Of a DNA stretch of 64,000 nucleotides, positions 36,741 through 49,445 are shown piece by piece (position 1 is the first letter of the stretch; every line of letters begins with the position of its first letter). The notes beneath the pieces were generated by a model. The model was not told where the DNA came from, made no database searches, and worked only from the letters and a program-made list of their open reading frames with translations. The position numbers and the translations under genes were made by a program. This DNA comes from Siphonodentalium dalli (lineage: Eukaryota > Mollusca > Scaphopoda > Gadilida > Siphonodentaliidae). The stretch covers positions 102,507,319 through 102,571,318 of the forward strand of contig CP136066.1 of the NCBI GenBank assembly GCA_032622095.1, written 5' to 3'.

Positions 36741-39700
36741 AGTCTGGTCGATAACAGGTTTGACCTAGAAAAAATTTGGACTAAGTTGGTTTGTATATCA
36801 TTTTGAAGAGGAATATATCCTCCATAACATATCCAAAATCCGCTAAAATCCGCTTTGAGAATTTTTTGTAATTCAAGATGGCGTCCAGGATGGCTGCCAT
36901 TTTCATATAAGTCAGCTTGATGCAATTATAGTGAGAACATCTTGTCATATGTATACACATGTATACATTTTTGTGAAGCTATGACATAACGCCACCTTTA
37001 TGTGCCAAAATTGGAACTCCCCGTCCAAGATGGCCGCTAAAATGGCGACCGGAAGTGGAATTTTTACGTTTTTTTTAATAATATCTTTAAGATAAGTTTC
37101 CGTGGTTTGGAACTGGTTGAGAATTTTACCTTTATTTTGTATTTAGCATGTTAACTGACCATTGGGGCAATGAAATATGCTGTTCGTGAGGTACACACCC
37201 CTTCTGATCACTCAAAAATTCGATTTTACAAAACGCGGTATAACATTTCACAAAAGATCCCCAAGATTCTAATCATATTTCATCAAGAAGTGGGAAAAAC
37301 TGTGCAATGTAACTGATCCATTCTATATCTTATTGATATTCGAACTCAATGGTACCAAAATTGTCACTTTGGCTCAAAATGGCTGCCAAAATGGCCGCCA
37401 AAATATGGGAAATGGTAATTATTATCCCAGCGTGCCACGCAACCGTTTACAAGTTATGGTGATGCACACAGTTGACTATATGTCTTATATAGCTTGAGTA
37501 CTAACATTTCTGATGCACCTTTGGTATTTTGTTACTATTTTAACCACTGAAATTACAAGAATTATTCGAAATGTTCTGTCACAATCCTGATATCAAAATC
37601 GGCAAAAAATCGCTGTTCAGGTTTGAGCCATTTTTTGAAAGTAAAATGGAACCATGTTTGGTATCAAAGATGTTTATTGTTTTAGTATGTGTTACATGTG
37701 TCACACTGAGTTGTTTTAGACATAATTACTCAAGATGGCTTCCAAAATGGCAACCAAGTTTGGTAAACATTATTATATACATGTAAATATGTGTATATAC
37801 GTGGTGTATATGTATACATAATCAATTGTGACTCACGTGCTAATAAATTAACTAAATGTTCTATTCTGATTGTCCCGGTACCCTACGAGTCATGACAAAT
37901 TCATTTTGATGAATGCAATACGGATTTTGTCTAAAACTTCCTTGTTTTTGAACGGAAATGGCCAGAACGTTGAAACCGAATTGAGATGGATAATATTATG
38001 TGGCTATTCTGGTCCATTAGCATCAACATTGATCAACTTAATACAGTGTGTATGTCTGTTGACTGTCTGGTTATAGGCTATGTGAGTAGGTATACATGGA
38101 ATTATTGTATTCATGAATGGTGTGAATAGTTATACAATGTGTGACTATATGGCCATGGATGGGATGTCCATAGTGAGATGTATAGGTATATAAGGAGTAG
38201 CTGTATGCTGATGTGTGAGGTGAACATGTTTACAGCGAGTGGCTGTCTGGTCATTGATGTGGTGTATGGTCATAACGAGAGAAGCTACACTGTCCTGTAT
38301 GTATACATGGAGTGACTGTGTGGTCAGTGGTGGGCTGTACATATGTACATTGGGTGGATGTATTGTCATGGGCGGGTGTTGGATGTATGGTAATGGATGG
38401 GTGTATGTATAAATAGGGTGTTGTTGTGTGGTTATGGGCAATGTGTATATGTGTACATGGAATGACTGCACGGTCATTGTTGAAGTGTATATGCATACCT
38501 GGAGTACAATTTGATGGTCATTGGCAGCTAGTGTATATAGAGAGCAACCTCATGGTGATGGATGGGATGTATATGTTAATATGTACTATTGTATTGTCAT
38601 CGGTGGTGTGTACAAGCATACAGTAACTAGCTGAATGCTCGTGGAGAGGGTGTATATGTATACAGCGAGTGGCTGAATTGTCACGATTGAGCTGTATATG
38701 CAAGTCTGAAGTGTACGAATGGCCGTGTGTGCGGGGTATTGGTATATCTAAAAGGGTTGTATGGCCATTGGTGAGGTATGTATACACACCTGGAGTGACG
38801 CTGTGGTCATGGGTGAGGTGTATATGTATATCACGAGTGACTACATGGCCATGGCACGGCCAATATGTACATAGGTATATGGGGATTGACAGTATGACAA
38901 AATTAATGGTGGGGTGAATTGATATACAAGGAGTGACTATGATCACGACTGTTGTTTATGCGTATACAGCGAGAAGCTGAAATGTCATGGGTCAGGTGTA
39001 TATGCAAGTCTGGAGTGTATGAATGGCCGTATGCGCGGTACGAGACATTGATATATCTAGAAGGGCTGTAATGCCACTTTTGTGAGGTTATATGTATATA
39101 CCTAGAGTGACTCTATGGTTTTGGGTTGGGTGTATATGTATATCTTGGGTGGCTATATGGTCATGGGTGTCGCAAATATGTATATATACAGGGAGTGAGA
39201 CTGTATGACCACTGGTGAGGCAAATAGATATACAAGAAGTAATATATGACAATGGATGTAGCGAACAGGTATGGAGTGACTGTATGGTCATCGGTTAGGT
39301 GTACATGTATATATTTAGTGGCTGTATAGCTATGCATGTGTCAAATACATATACATGGAGTGACTGTATGGCCTATGGTTAGGTGAATAGGTATACAAGA
39401 GGTTACTTTGTGTTCATGTATGTAGTGAATATGTATACAGGTCATGTGAGGTGTAGGAGTATACCTGGTGTGTCTGCAATGTGATTCACGGCTATATGGC
39501 CATGCGTTGGTGTGAGTACCCAATTGTGGCTGTATGGTAATGGGTGATGTGGATGTCTATACAGCGAGTGGCACATGGCCATTTACGTGGTATTCATGTA
39601 TGTATATATGGAGTGACTGCATGATCATGTGTGATTTGTACTGGTGCACCTTTGTGTGACTATCACTTTCCACAATAACTCAAGGATATGTTAATCGATA

Positions 39701-41067
39701 GAGGTAATATCGGAGTGTTCTCCACATTCATTGTGTTTTATATGCAATGTGAAGAAAACGGTTTTCCTGACAATAGTTTATAAGTTTTTGATGCTAATGG
39801 GCCAGAGTAGCCACATAATATGATACCTGTCCGATCAGGTTCAACGTTCCGTCCGTTTCCGTAAAAAACATGGACATAATCCCAAAAGAGGTGTTCGGCA
39901 AAATTCATACTGCATCCCTTAAAATTAAGTTATCGTGCCCCATAAGGTTTTGGGACAACCATAATATAAGATTAAGTTGTCAATTGATTAAGTAGCATGT
40001 TTAATAACCAAGTGAGTCACAATTTGCTACAATTTCGGAACAGCCGAGAATAATGTTCGGAATATAAACTTTTTACTAAATTTGGTTGCCATTTTGCATG
40101 TAATCTTGAGTAATATTGTCTAAAACACCACACTATGCCATATTTGAGGCATATCAAAATAAAAAGAACCTTTGATACTAAAGATGGTGATTTTTTAGCA
40201 GAGTTTGATGCTGTTTGTGATAGAAAAATCCCATAATTCTGGTAATTTCATAATGTTAAATAGTAAAAATTAATAAAGGTGCATAAGAAATGTTGGTATT
40301 CAATGTATATAATACGGAATAGTCATTTGTGTACATCACCATAAATTGTAAGCGGTTGCATGGCACGTTGGGATAATAATTAACATTTTTCCATATTTTG
40401 GCGGCCATTTTGACAGCCATTTTGAGCCAAAGTGACAATTTTGGTACCATTGAGTTCGAATATCAATAAGATATAGAATGGATCACTTACATTGCACAGT
40501 TCGTCCCACTTCTTGGTGAAATGTGACCAGAATCCCAAAGGGGATCTTTTGTAAAATGTTATACCGCGTTTGTAAAATCGAATTTTTGAGTGATCGGAAG
40601 GGTGTAGACCCCCACGAACAGTATATATCATTGCTCCAATGGTCAGTTAACATGCTATATACAAGATAAAGTTACAATTCTCAACAAGTTCAAAACCTCA
40701 GAAACTTATCTTAAAAGTATTAGTAAAAACGTATAAATTCCACTTCCGGTAGCCATTTTGGCGGCCATCTTAGACGGGAAGTTTCAATTTTTGCACATAA
40801 AGATGGCGTTATGTCATAGCTTCACAAATATGTATACAAGTGTATACATATGACAAGATGTTCTCACTATAATTGCATCGAGCTGACTTATAGGAAAATG
40901 GCAGCCATCTTGGACGCCATCTTGAATTACAAAAATTGCCCAAAGCGGATTTTAGCGGATTTTGGATATGTTATAGAGGAGAGCTTCCTCTTCAAAATGA
41001 TATAAAAACCAACTTAGTCCAAAAAAATTCTAGGTTAACCATAAAATTTGAGTTTATCGACCAGACT
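36741..41067. mobile_element. Foldback element C, nested in B (about 4.3 kb)
   Basis: Ends AGTCTGGTCGATAA (36741) and TTATCGACCAGACT (to about 41067). Arms 36741-38070 and about 39720-41067 pair throughout, with ATCCGCTAAAATCCGCTTTG near the outside and CCGGAAGTGG / CACTTCCGG inside. The core (38075-39655) is the 41-bp minisatellite in reverse orientation, then the hinge at 39657-39705. It interrupts B's minisatellite, so it is younger than B. Confidence 0.8.
38075..39655 (-). repeat. Minisatellite core of foldback C
   Basis: Reverse-orientation units such as TGACTGTATGGTCATGGGTG. Multiple overlapping frames on both strands (38145-38946) translate this repeat. No gene. Confidence 0.75.
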
Positions 41068-41697
41068 AATATACTCCCCACCATAATCATTGAGTCGCTC
41101 CAGGTATACATATACACCTCACCTATATGGCAATACAGGCACTTGGTTTATACATATACACCTCACCCGTGACCACACAGCCACACTATTCAGCCACTCA
41201 GCCATGAGTCACCATGCATGCACGCCAGGTATACTCATACTCCACATAAAGTCCCACTTTGTATACATATATTCTCCTCACTATTCCATTCTCCCTGTAG
41301 ACATATTCGCCACAACAGTGGTCACAACCACTCCAGGTATACATATACACACACACATGACCATTGAGTCGCTACAGGTATACATATACACCTCACCTAT
41401 ATGGCAATACAGGTACATGGTTTATACACATACACATTACCCGTGACCACACAGCCACACTATTCAGCCACTCACATGACAATACAGACATTAGTCACCA
41501 TGCATGCACACCAGGTATATACTACTACACCTGACCCATGCCTTCCTGTATACATATTCTCCATGCTCGGGGATAATATAGTAACCTATTGTAATACCTA
41601 TTCACCTTACCATTGGCCACATGGTCACTCCCTGTATACATATTTACCATGCCCATGGCCATATAGCCACTCCATATATATATATATATATATATAG

Positions 41698-41745
<48 letters not shown>

Positions 41746-42424
41746 CACCAATGGCCATATGACCACTCGCTCTATAGACAAACGCCTCACACATGACCAT
41801 ACAACCACAATTGGGTATACCCATATACCCCACATATTACCATACAGTAATGCACCATGTCGTCACACTACTTACACCCCTACCCCTGACCCATGACCAT
41901 ATAGTCACTACCTGTATTCCTATCCACCAGCCATGATCATACAGTCACCCCAGTATACATATTTACCTCACCATTGCCATATAACCACTCAAGATATACA
42001 TATACACCCTACCCATGACCATAGAGTCACTGCAGGTATACATATACACATCGAAATCACCATACAGCCCTTCCAGATATACAAATACCCGCACACGTCC
42101 ATTTATACCTTCTAAACTTGCATATACGCCTCACACATGACAGTTCAACCACTCGCTGTATACACATACACCCATCCATGATCATACAACTAACCCTTGA
42201 ATACATATACATTCACCAATGGCAATACATCCACAGCAGATATACATATGCATACCACCCATTACCATGATGGCACTCCCTATATATCCACATGCCCATC
42301 AATGACTATCCAGCTATACTGCAGGTATGCATATACACTTCAATTGTGACCATATTGTCATTCCATGTACACATATACACCTTATCCATAACCATACAAC
42401 CACTCCCTGTTTATTTATCCTTAG
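41068..42424 (+). repeat. Minisatellite core of foldback B, main block
   Basis: Units like CATACAGTCACTCCCTGTAT and ACATATACACCTCACC. A TA microsatellite lies at about 41674-41740. Continuous in type with 36466-36740 and 45100-45520. Confidence 0.75.
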
Positions 42425-42896
42425 AACATTTCCGTGACGTCATCCATTGTTTGTAGCAGGTAAGGTGTCTATCATGACGAATAGACACAATGGGCTTGTT
42501 GTATTGGTGTGTAATTGACACAAGCGTTGGATATCTGGGTGTGACAATTGGATATTACGGATATCCAACTGTTGGATATTACAAATATCCAATTGTTGAG
42601 ACAATAAGTCAGACACTTGGTTCGATTCAAGTCTTTGCGACCAATATGGTGGGGCTGAGGCGTGGAGGGGGGGGGGGGGGTCTTACACACAAACACACAG
42701 CAGTATCAATTTAGAAAATACATTATAACGTCAATGTAAGTTATCCATTGAGGTCCGGTGACCGACCTTTATATCCTGCAAAGATATTTAGGTCATCGCA
42801 TGTGCTGCGTGATTAAAATAATATATGCCAATATGGCATTGTGTTCCCGCAACACTCATTGATGATTGACCAACTATGCACTCCCGAGCATTCAAT
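42425..42896. other. Non-repeat insert inside foldback B, first part
   Basis: Short palindromic GGATATTACGGATATCC units at about 42540-42600, a G-run at 42666-42680, and unique sequence. No gene is supported. Confidence 0.5.
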
Positions 42897-44756
42897 CAAA
42901 AGATTGATCCACTTATAAGCGTTACTGATATGCGCTGTCACACCAAGTTTTCTTACAACAAGCAAATGCAGGGACGTATCGACATAAAATGCGGGGAGGC
43001 GACACACCATGCCAAATATTTAAATGTTGATAATCCAAATCAGTTTGTAATGGCGAGTACGCCACACTAGAACTTAGTAAGTGGAATAGTTACGTTGATT
43101 TTATGGAATTTCATAAAATGTTAAGAATTTGCAAGTCAAATGCGGAAATTGAAGATCGTTTTACACATGCAACGACTACTATATACTTACAGTATATAAA
43201 CCTCATTCGATAACTTACGTTGGTCAAGAACTGCTTGTAAATCCAACTTCGAATTCATGGAATAAATAAATCCGATAAGCAGTATAATACGAAATCGGCT
43301 CCTCGAAAGAATTTCCAATATTTTTTATTCCAATATTAACGGAAAACATCAGTTGGATCATCGGCCGGATCGTCATTTACCTCCGGGCGCTTGTGATGTT
43401 TATTTCGCTTATAAAACGGACGCCATGCTGATAACATATAACTATGTAATATCCATTTAGATAACGTCGACACAGAAAGTGTAGAAAATTACTTCGTTCG
43501 TCTTCGTCGGACGAAAATAGCACATAAGTACACACGCAGAATCAGTTTTGACAATAAGTCAAACATTACTTATCTAGAATGCAATGTCAAACGTTAAGTC
43601 CCCCTTCCGAATGCGGAGTGTGGTCGCGTCACGTTTTCAACCAATGTCATATTCATGTTCACGTTCGTTCGTGTTTGTTCGGTCCACATTCTGAAAGTTT
43701 TGGAGAAAAATTAGCAAACAAGTGCAACGTACGCCGGGTAGTATTTTGTGACGTGTGCATACTGTAACTGAGTTATACTCAGCCTATGATACTGGTAAAA
43801 TTCACTCTTCTCACCCGTGCTGATATCAAAAGATTGATCCACTTATAAGCGTTACTGATATGCGCTGTCACACCAAGTTTTCTTACAACAAGCAAATGCA
43901 GGGACGTATCGACATAAAATGCGGGGAGGCGACACACCATGCCAAATATTTAAATGTTGATAATCCAAATCAGTTTGTAATGGCGAGTACGCCACACTAG
44001 AACTTAGTAAGTGGAATAGTTACGTTGATTTTATGGAATTTCATAAAATGTTAAGAATTTGCAAGTCAAATGCGGAAATTGAAGATCGTTTTACACATGC
44101 AACGACTACTATATACTTACAGTATATAAACCTCATTCGATAACTTACGTTGGTCAAGAACTGCTTGTAAATCCAACTTCGAATTCATGGAATAAATAAA
44201 TCCGATAAGCAGTATAATACGAAATCGGCTCCTCGAAAGAATTTCCAATATTTTTTATTCCAATATTAACGGAAAACATCAGTTGGATCATCGGCCGGAT
44301 CGTCATTTACCTCCGGGCGCTTGTGATGTTTATTTCGCTTATAAAACGGACGCCATGCTGATAACATATAACTATGTAATATCCATTTAGATAACGTCGA
44401 CACAGAAAGTGTAGAAAATTACTTCGTTCGTCTTCGTCGGACGAAAATAGCACATAAGTACACACGCAGAATCAGTTTTGACAATAAGTCAAACATTACT
44501 TATCTAGAATGCAATGTCAAACGTTAAGTCCCCCTTCCGAATGCGGAGTGTGGTCGCGTCACGTTTTCAACCAATGTCATATTCATGTTCACGTTCGTTC
44601 GTGTTTGTTCGGTCCACATTCTGAAAGTTTTGGAGAAAAATTAGCAAACAAGTGCAACGTACGCCGGGTAGTATTTTGTGACGTGTGCATACTGTAACTG
44701 AGTTATACTCAGCCTATGATACTGGTAAAATTCACTCTTCTCACCCGTGCTGATAT
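42897..44756. repeat. 930-bp tandem duplication, two copies
   Basis: Copy 1 (42897-43826) and copy 2 (43827-44756) appear identical by eye over their full length; landmarks such as GGGACGTATCGACATAAAAT recur at a constant offset of exactly 930. Each copy carries a 62-codon frame (43579-43767, 44509-44697) without splice or family support. It is either a very recent duplication or an assembly artefact. Confidence 0.85.
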
Positions 44757-45018
44757 GGAAATGAGTAGATGATTGGAGACATTCAATGGGCAAATTCGCC
44801 CGACAACAACGTGTTAATTAATTATATTAAAGCGTGGGGTAAGCTAATCGCCGACAAAGACAATATCATGCTTGGGCTCGCGAAGGGGGTAATAGAATAT
44901 CTAAATTTCATTTTTCAAAGTGTGTATATTACTCAATCAATTAACATGATTTGCTTCTTTCTGGTATCTGGTTTCTGACATCTTGAACCACCATACGGTC
45001 AGAAATGTTCTAAGTAAG
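44757..45018. other. Insert inside foldback B, last part
   Basis: A 69-codon frame at 44769-44978 (starting MIGDIQWANSPDNNVLINYI) has some non-repeat character but no splice sites, neighbours or motif to support a gene. Confidence 0.4.
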
Positions 45019-45020
45019 AT

Positions 45021-45097
45021 AGACCCCTCGGTGGTATTGGATATGCGGGAGAAACAACCCCGTTTCTCCCGCATATCCAATACCAACTCGGTGTCTA
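45021..45097. repeat. Hairpin of about 77 bp
   Basis: Arms of about 35 bp with TGGTATTGGATATGCGGGAG and complement around a loop AACAACCCCG. It lies at the border between the insert and the renewed 41-bp minisatellite. Confidence 0.85.
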
Positions 45098-45529
45098 TTT
45101 ATAAAATACACCCCAACCTATGATCATATACCCACCACATGTATACATATACATCCATCTGTGAGAATACAGCCACCAAGGTACACCTCTACATCTCACC
45201 CATGGCCATACAGTCACTCCATATATACATAAACAACACACAGATGACCATACTCTCGTTATACACATACACAACATCAATGACCATATGGCCAAATCGG
45301 GTATATCACTATGCCAACACATAATCATACAGTCAATCCCTGCATACATATTCACCTCACACATGTCCAAACAGCCACTACTTGTATACCTATATATCCC
45401 ACCATGGACACCCCAAACTATGACCATATAGTAACTCCTTGTATACACATTCACATCATTCATAATCATACATTAACTCCCTGTATACCTATTCACCTCA
45501 CTTATGGCTGCATATACACTGTATGGCTG

Positions 45530-46132
45530 CCATCTTGACACCCACACTGTATAAAGTTTATCAAGTTTGATGTTAATGGGCCAGAGTGGCCACATAGTTT
45601 GGTCCCTCTCAGTTCCATTTAAAATTCGGCATAAATGGATACCATAATTGGGTATACATTTTTCACGTTCGGCTCCAATTTTGCCCTAAACCCTAACATA
45701 GTGTCTTAGTTTCACAACAATCTATACATTTGTATACATTTGTGAAGATTTTTTGTCTCTATAATTTGCATCAAACTGACTTATAGTGCCTCATCTTAAA
45801 ACACGGCGGCCATGTTGGACGCCATCATGTCTTTCTTTTCGTGCTAACATTACTTAAAAGTTGAGGGACATAATAAGGAAGAAAATGAGTGGATGAAGAT
45901 AAGTCCTGCTGTGCAGGGTGTATAGGGTACCAAATCAGCTTCCAGATTATTAAATTTGCGTTCTCGTTGCAGTCACGTGACATTTTGATATCTGGTGACG
46001 TAATCAACGAACACGTCATTATTTTTTGGCTACCGCTGGATTGAGTATTCCAATACCTGTACGATGACATATCACCTGTTAAAATCCAAGCAAAATGATA
46101 TCCAATATATGGGATACCGTTTCCCCACCCCC
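45530..46132 (-). repeat. Right arm of foldback B (shortened)
   Basis: Pairs with 35425-35880 and contains TTAATGGGCCAGAGTGGCCA, shared with the inner ends of the other arms. About 0.4 kb of arm present on the left is missing here. Confidence 0.75.
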
Positions 46133-46149
46133 ATCATAATCGCAAACGA

Positions 46150-47060
46150 AAGTGTCAATGAAACTGTAGCTCAACTTCGAAAGGGAATAATTTCATGTGT
46201 TACAGTCAATGGAGCGATTAGGAATCCGAAAAATTGAAATATCTAAGTAATACTAGATTATCAACATGAAAAGATATATATAAAATAAAATCCAAGACCG
46301 CCGCTGGTGGCTATGGTTTCCAATGAATTTCAAAAACATTTGATAGATCCCATAGAGTAGATCGATATCAAGATTAATATGAAGTTTAGTGATGATCGGA
46401 TGAGGGAAGCGCAGTGTAGGGTGTGCCAAAGGATTTAGTCATGCAAAGAGAAAAATCAAAGATGGCTGCCGGCAGCCATGTTTTATGGCCGAATGACACC
46501 AAAAAGACTCATTCCCATCTACTTGTTAGTATTAACATCCACGACAAATTTCACGATGATCAGATGAACTGTTCGGATGGTAGCCCGTGCTAATGGATTG
46601 AATTTTGAAATCCGAGATGGCCGCTGGTGGCCATGTTTGTTTGCCGAATGACCCCTCAATGACTCGTTTCCCATCTACATATCAATCTAAAACATCCATG
46701 ACAAATTTTATAATGAACACACCAAATGTACGACTTGAAGCCCGTGCCAAAGGATTTAGTCATGCAAAGAGTAAAATCCAAGATGGCTGCTAGCGGCCAT
46801 GTTTTATGGCCAAATGACCCCAAAATGACCCCATCTACATGTCAATATTAAAATTCATGACAAATTTCACGATGATCAGTCAAACAGTACGACCTGTAGC
46901 CCGTGCTAATAGATTAAATTTTTAAATCCAAGATTGTTGCCAGCGGCCATTTTTTGTTGCCGAATGACCCCAAAATGACTCGTTCCCAGCTATGACAAAT
47001 TTCATAATGATCCGACCAAAGATACGACCTGTAGCCCGTGGTAAAGGAAGTTGTTGATGA
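46150..47060 (+). repeat. CCAAGATGGCC minisatellite array
   Basis: About five to six degenerate units of roughly 130-170 bp contain AAATCCAAGATGGC, GGCCATGTTTT, GCCGAATGACCCCAAAATGA and TAGCCCGTGCTAAT. Fragments lie at 20.9 kb and, reversed, at 31.2 and 32.1 kb. The short frame at 46605 is repeat-derived. Confidence 0.75.
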
Positions 47061-48425
47061 GTCACCCTCCCCAGTGGCCAGTCAAAAAACTGATAATTTA
47101 ACAAAGTAAAGTTGAGCTAAAAATGGCAACTAAGTAAGGTTAAACTTTAACACAGTAGGTACACTAGGGCTCAAAATATTTGCTGTTAACATTCTTTTTC
47201 CTGTACAATACACATTAGGGTACATGAAAATACCAAAGAAGTTAAGTTATGGGGGGGCACAAGGGGTCCTACCAGCTCATGGACTACATACGATAAAGTA
47301 ACTAAACGTTTATATTCAAAAGTGTAATACATGAATAATTCTACGATATACTGAGGATTTTGCAATACATGTTCAGATTTCAAAATGTTATCACATCGGG
47401 CTTGGGCCCAACGATGGTTGACCAGTGTGTCCCGGTCCCGTTAGACAACTAGGTATATTAGGATTTAAAATTTTCAGGTTCAGATCAACATGATAATTTT
47501 TCAACTGGTCCACCCAGTGGATTAGGTTGCTCCCCCTGGCTATATACATGTATAGTGGCAACAAGACCAGATATCATAAATGTATGGTGTAATAGCTTAA
47601 GTAGTTTTCTTAACTCTCAACCTCCTGACATAGCTCAGGCGTGGAAATCCCTTAATGAGTGTTTTGTGATTTAATGAGATTTATGGTGCTTTTCCTTGAG
47701 CTTACATGATTGGCATTTCATCCGGATGGTTATTAACAATATTTCACACCCTTTGGCTGCCTTTAATATCCTGCTATTTTCACCATTTTTCATAAAAAAA
47801 AATTGCGATGGTTCCCCAATTGCCTTTGGAAAAAAAACTTGTGTTTGAGTGATGGGTGTCACAGATAGGACAGGAAAAAACTTGTATTCCCGGGGAGGTG
47901 GGTCCCACAAATTAAAAAACAAAAAAATTCAAATATTGTATCCTGAAGTTTTTTTTCCTAACCATCCCCCTGCTAAAGTTGAATATTTTCTAAATCAATG
48001 GCGATTTTGGTTCAACAGTTTCACCAGTGGAAAAATATGCGACTAATGGTCTGATAGTAACAAATTTCTAGACCAATTGGATTTTTCGGTCCACAACAGC
48101 TTAGGGTATCGTTTGGGATGAAGCAGTTTTACAGACTTTCATTGAATTTACACGTGGAGACTGACCATTGACCTCAACAGATGGGTGTGGTTAATCTTGT
48201 CTGCAATTAATCGGTCTTCAAAAATGATATATCATTTACCGTGATAGAGAAAGGATATGATCATTTAACATACGCATGTTTGACATCCTCATGTCTGGGA
48301 AAGTCTTCCCTCTATGTTCATATATGCAAAGCATCCATTTGACCTAATCCGAAGAAATACAATCAAGATAACTCCTGCCCACTATTCTGGGCGTAAAGTC
48401 TGTTATAGAAGAGTTACGTGATCTG
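47061..48425. other. No gene seen
   Basis: Unique AT-rich DNA. Overlapping frames at 47671-47922 and 47849-48046 lie on opposite strands without splice context. Confidence 0.5.
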
Positions 48426-48930
48426 AATCCAAGGACAACTTCACCCCACTCATTGTCTTCCGTATTATATCCCTCAACTGTTAAGCAAAAAAGTCGCCGT
48501 ATAGACAGATACCAGTCAAGATATGACATCCATCATGGCTGCCGGTTTTTTTTCAGGCGAGGCCCAACGTCAGTTTGATGAAATTTATAGTGAGGATAAT
48601 CTTGTCAAGTGTAAACAATGTATATATTTGTTTAACCTTAGACATGCCACCTTTATAGAGCAAAATTGGAACTTCCCGTCCAAGATTGCCGCAAAAATGG
48701 AAAATAATTATGACGTTTTTTCACTAATTTCTTCTGTTTTAGTTTTTGTTGTTTTAAACTGGTTGAGAATTGTAACACTATTTTCTACTTTTCATATTGT
48801 ATTATCAATGGAGCAAAGACATATGCCATTCATGGTGGCCTCAGGCCCTTGCAATCCCTCAAAAATTTGATTTTACCAATGCGGTATAACATTTTACACT
48901 TAAAATCACAACTGGGATTCTAGTCATAAT
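48426..48930 (+). repeat. Solo, truncated foldback arm
   Basis: Matches the B/C arms in order: AACTTCACCCCACTCATTGT, TTTATAGTGAGGATAATCTT, CCGTCCAAGATTGCCGC, TCAAAAATTTGATTTTACC. No inverted partner is present nearby. The 115-codon frame at 48523-48870 is arm sequence. Confidence 0.75.
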
Positions 48931-48934
48931 AAAA

Positions 48935-49445
48935 GGTCAGCCTACCACAGTGTCCCACCGACAACGTGGCAAGTCGATGCCGCTTTGTTAAAGAAATTTA
49001 AAAAAATGTTGAAATTTTCTAAGTCGAAAAGGGTTAATAACTCAGTAAAAAAAAAAATTCCGTCAACTATATACATGTTGCACATCTGCAATATGTGGGT
49101 AACAATACTCTGAAGTTTCAAATATCTAAACTGTAGGAGGAGTTGATTACACCATGAAGGTACCCTCTTACAGAAAATTATAAACAAATGTTGAAATTTT
49201 CTGTCTAAAAGTGTTAATAACTCTGTCAAAAAATAATTTTTCCGTCATCTATATACATCTTGCACATCTTCAATATATGGGCAACAATATTCTGAAGTTT
49301 CAAATCTCTAGGGTGAAAAATGTAGGAGGAGATGATTACACCATGAAGGCACAATGTGTGACGGACGGACGGACGGAGCCCGTTTTTGTTGTCCCCTTTT
49401 CTTTAAGAACGTCGGGGGACAACAATCCGTGTGCATCGGTAGATA
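48935..49445 (+). repeat. Two-unit repeat ending in a GACG microsatellite
   Basis: Two units of about 180 bp share AATGTTGAAATTTTCT, AATAACTC, TATATACATSTTGCACATCT and GGAGGAGNTGATTACACCATG. It ends GACGGACGGACGGACGGA and GTTGTCCCC / GGGGGACAAC, an inverted pair. Similar ATAACTC / GACGGAC repeats are widespread in mollusc genomes by recollection; unverified. Confidence 0.6.

Larger units (their letters stand above)
35425..46132. mobile_element. Giant foldback element B (about 10.7 kb with nested insertions)
   Basis: Ends GGGGAAACGGTATCCCATAT and complement (to 46132) are inverted, and pairing continues for at least 450 bp (35425-35880 against 45680-46132), including CCACTCATTTTCTTCCTTAT. The core is the same 41-bp minisatellite as in foldback A (36466-36740, 41068-42420, 45100-45520). 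Foldback C (36741-41067) and a non-repeat segment with a 930-bp duplication (about 42425-45000) sit inside it. No transposase frame. Confidence 0.8.

Noticed and set aside
38145-38946. Frames of 66-142 codons in foldback C core
   Set aside because: Same minisatellite translation as in foldback A; no gene features.
42876-43070. Possible exon ending near a GTAAGT at about 43080
   Set aside because: The frame that would reach the donor has a stop about 40 bases upstream, so no consistent exon can be drawn.
43579-44697. Two identical 62-codon frames
   Set aside because: Identity reflects the 930-bp duplication; there is no splice context, neighbour or motif.
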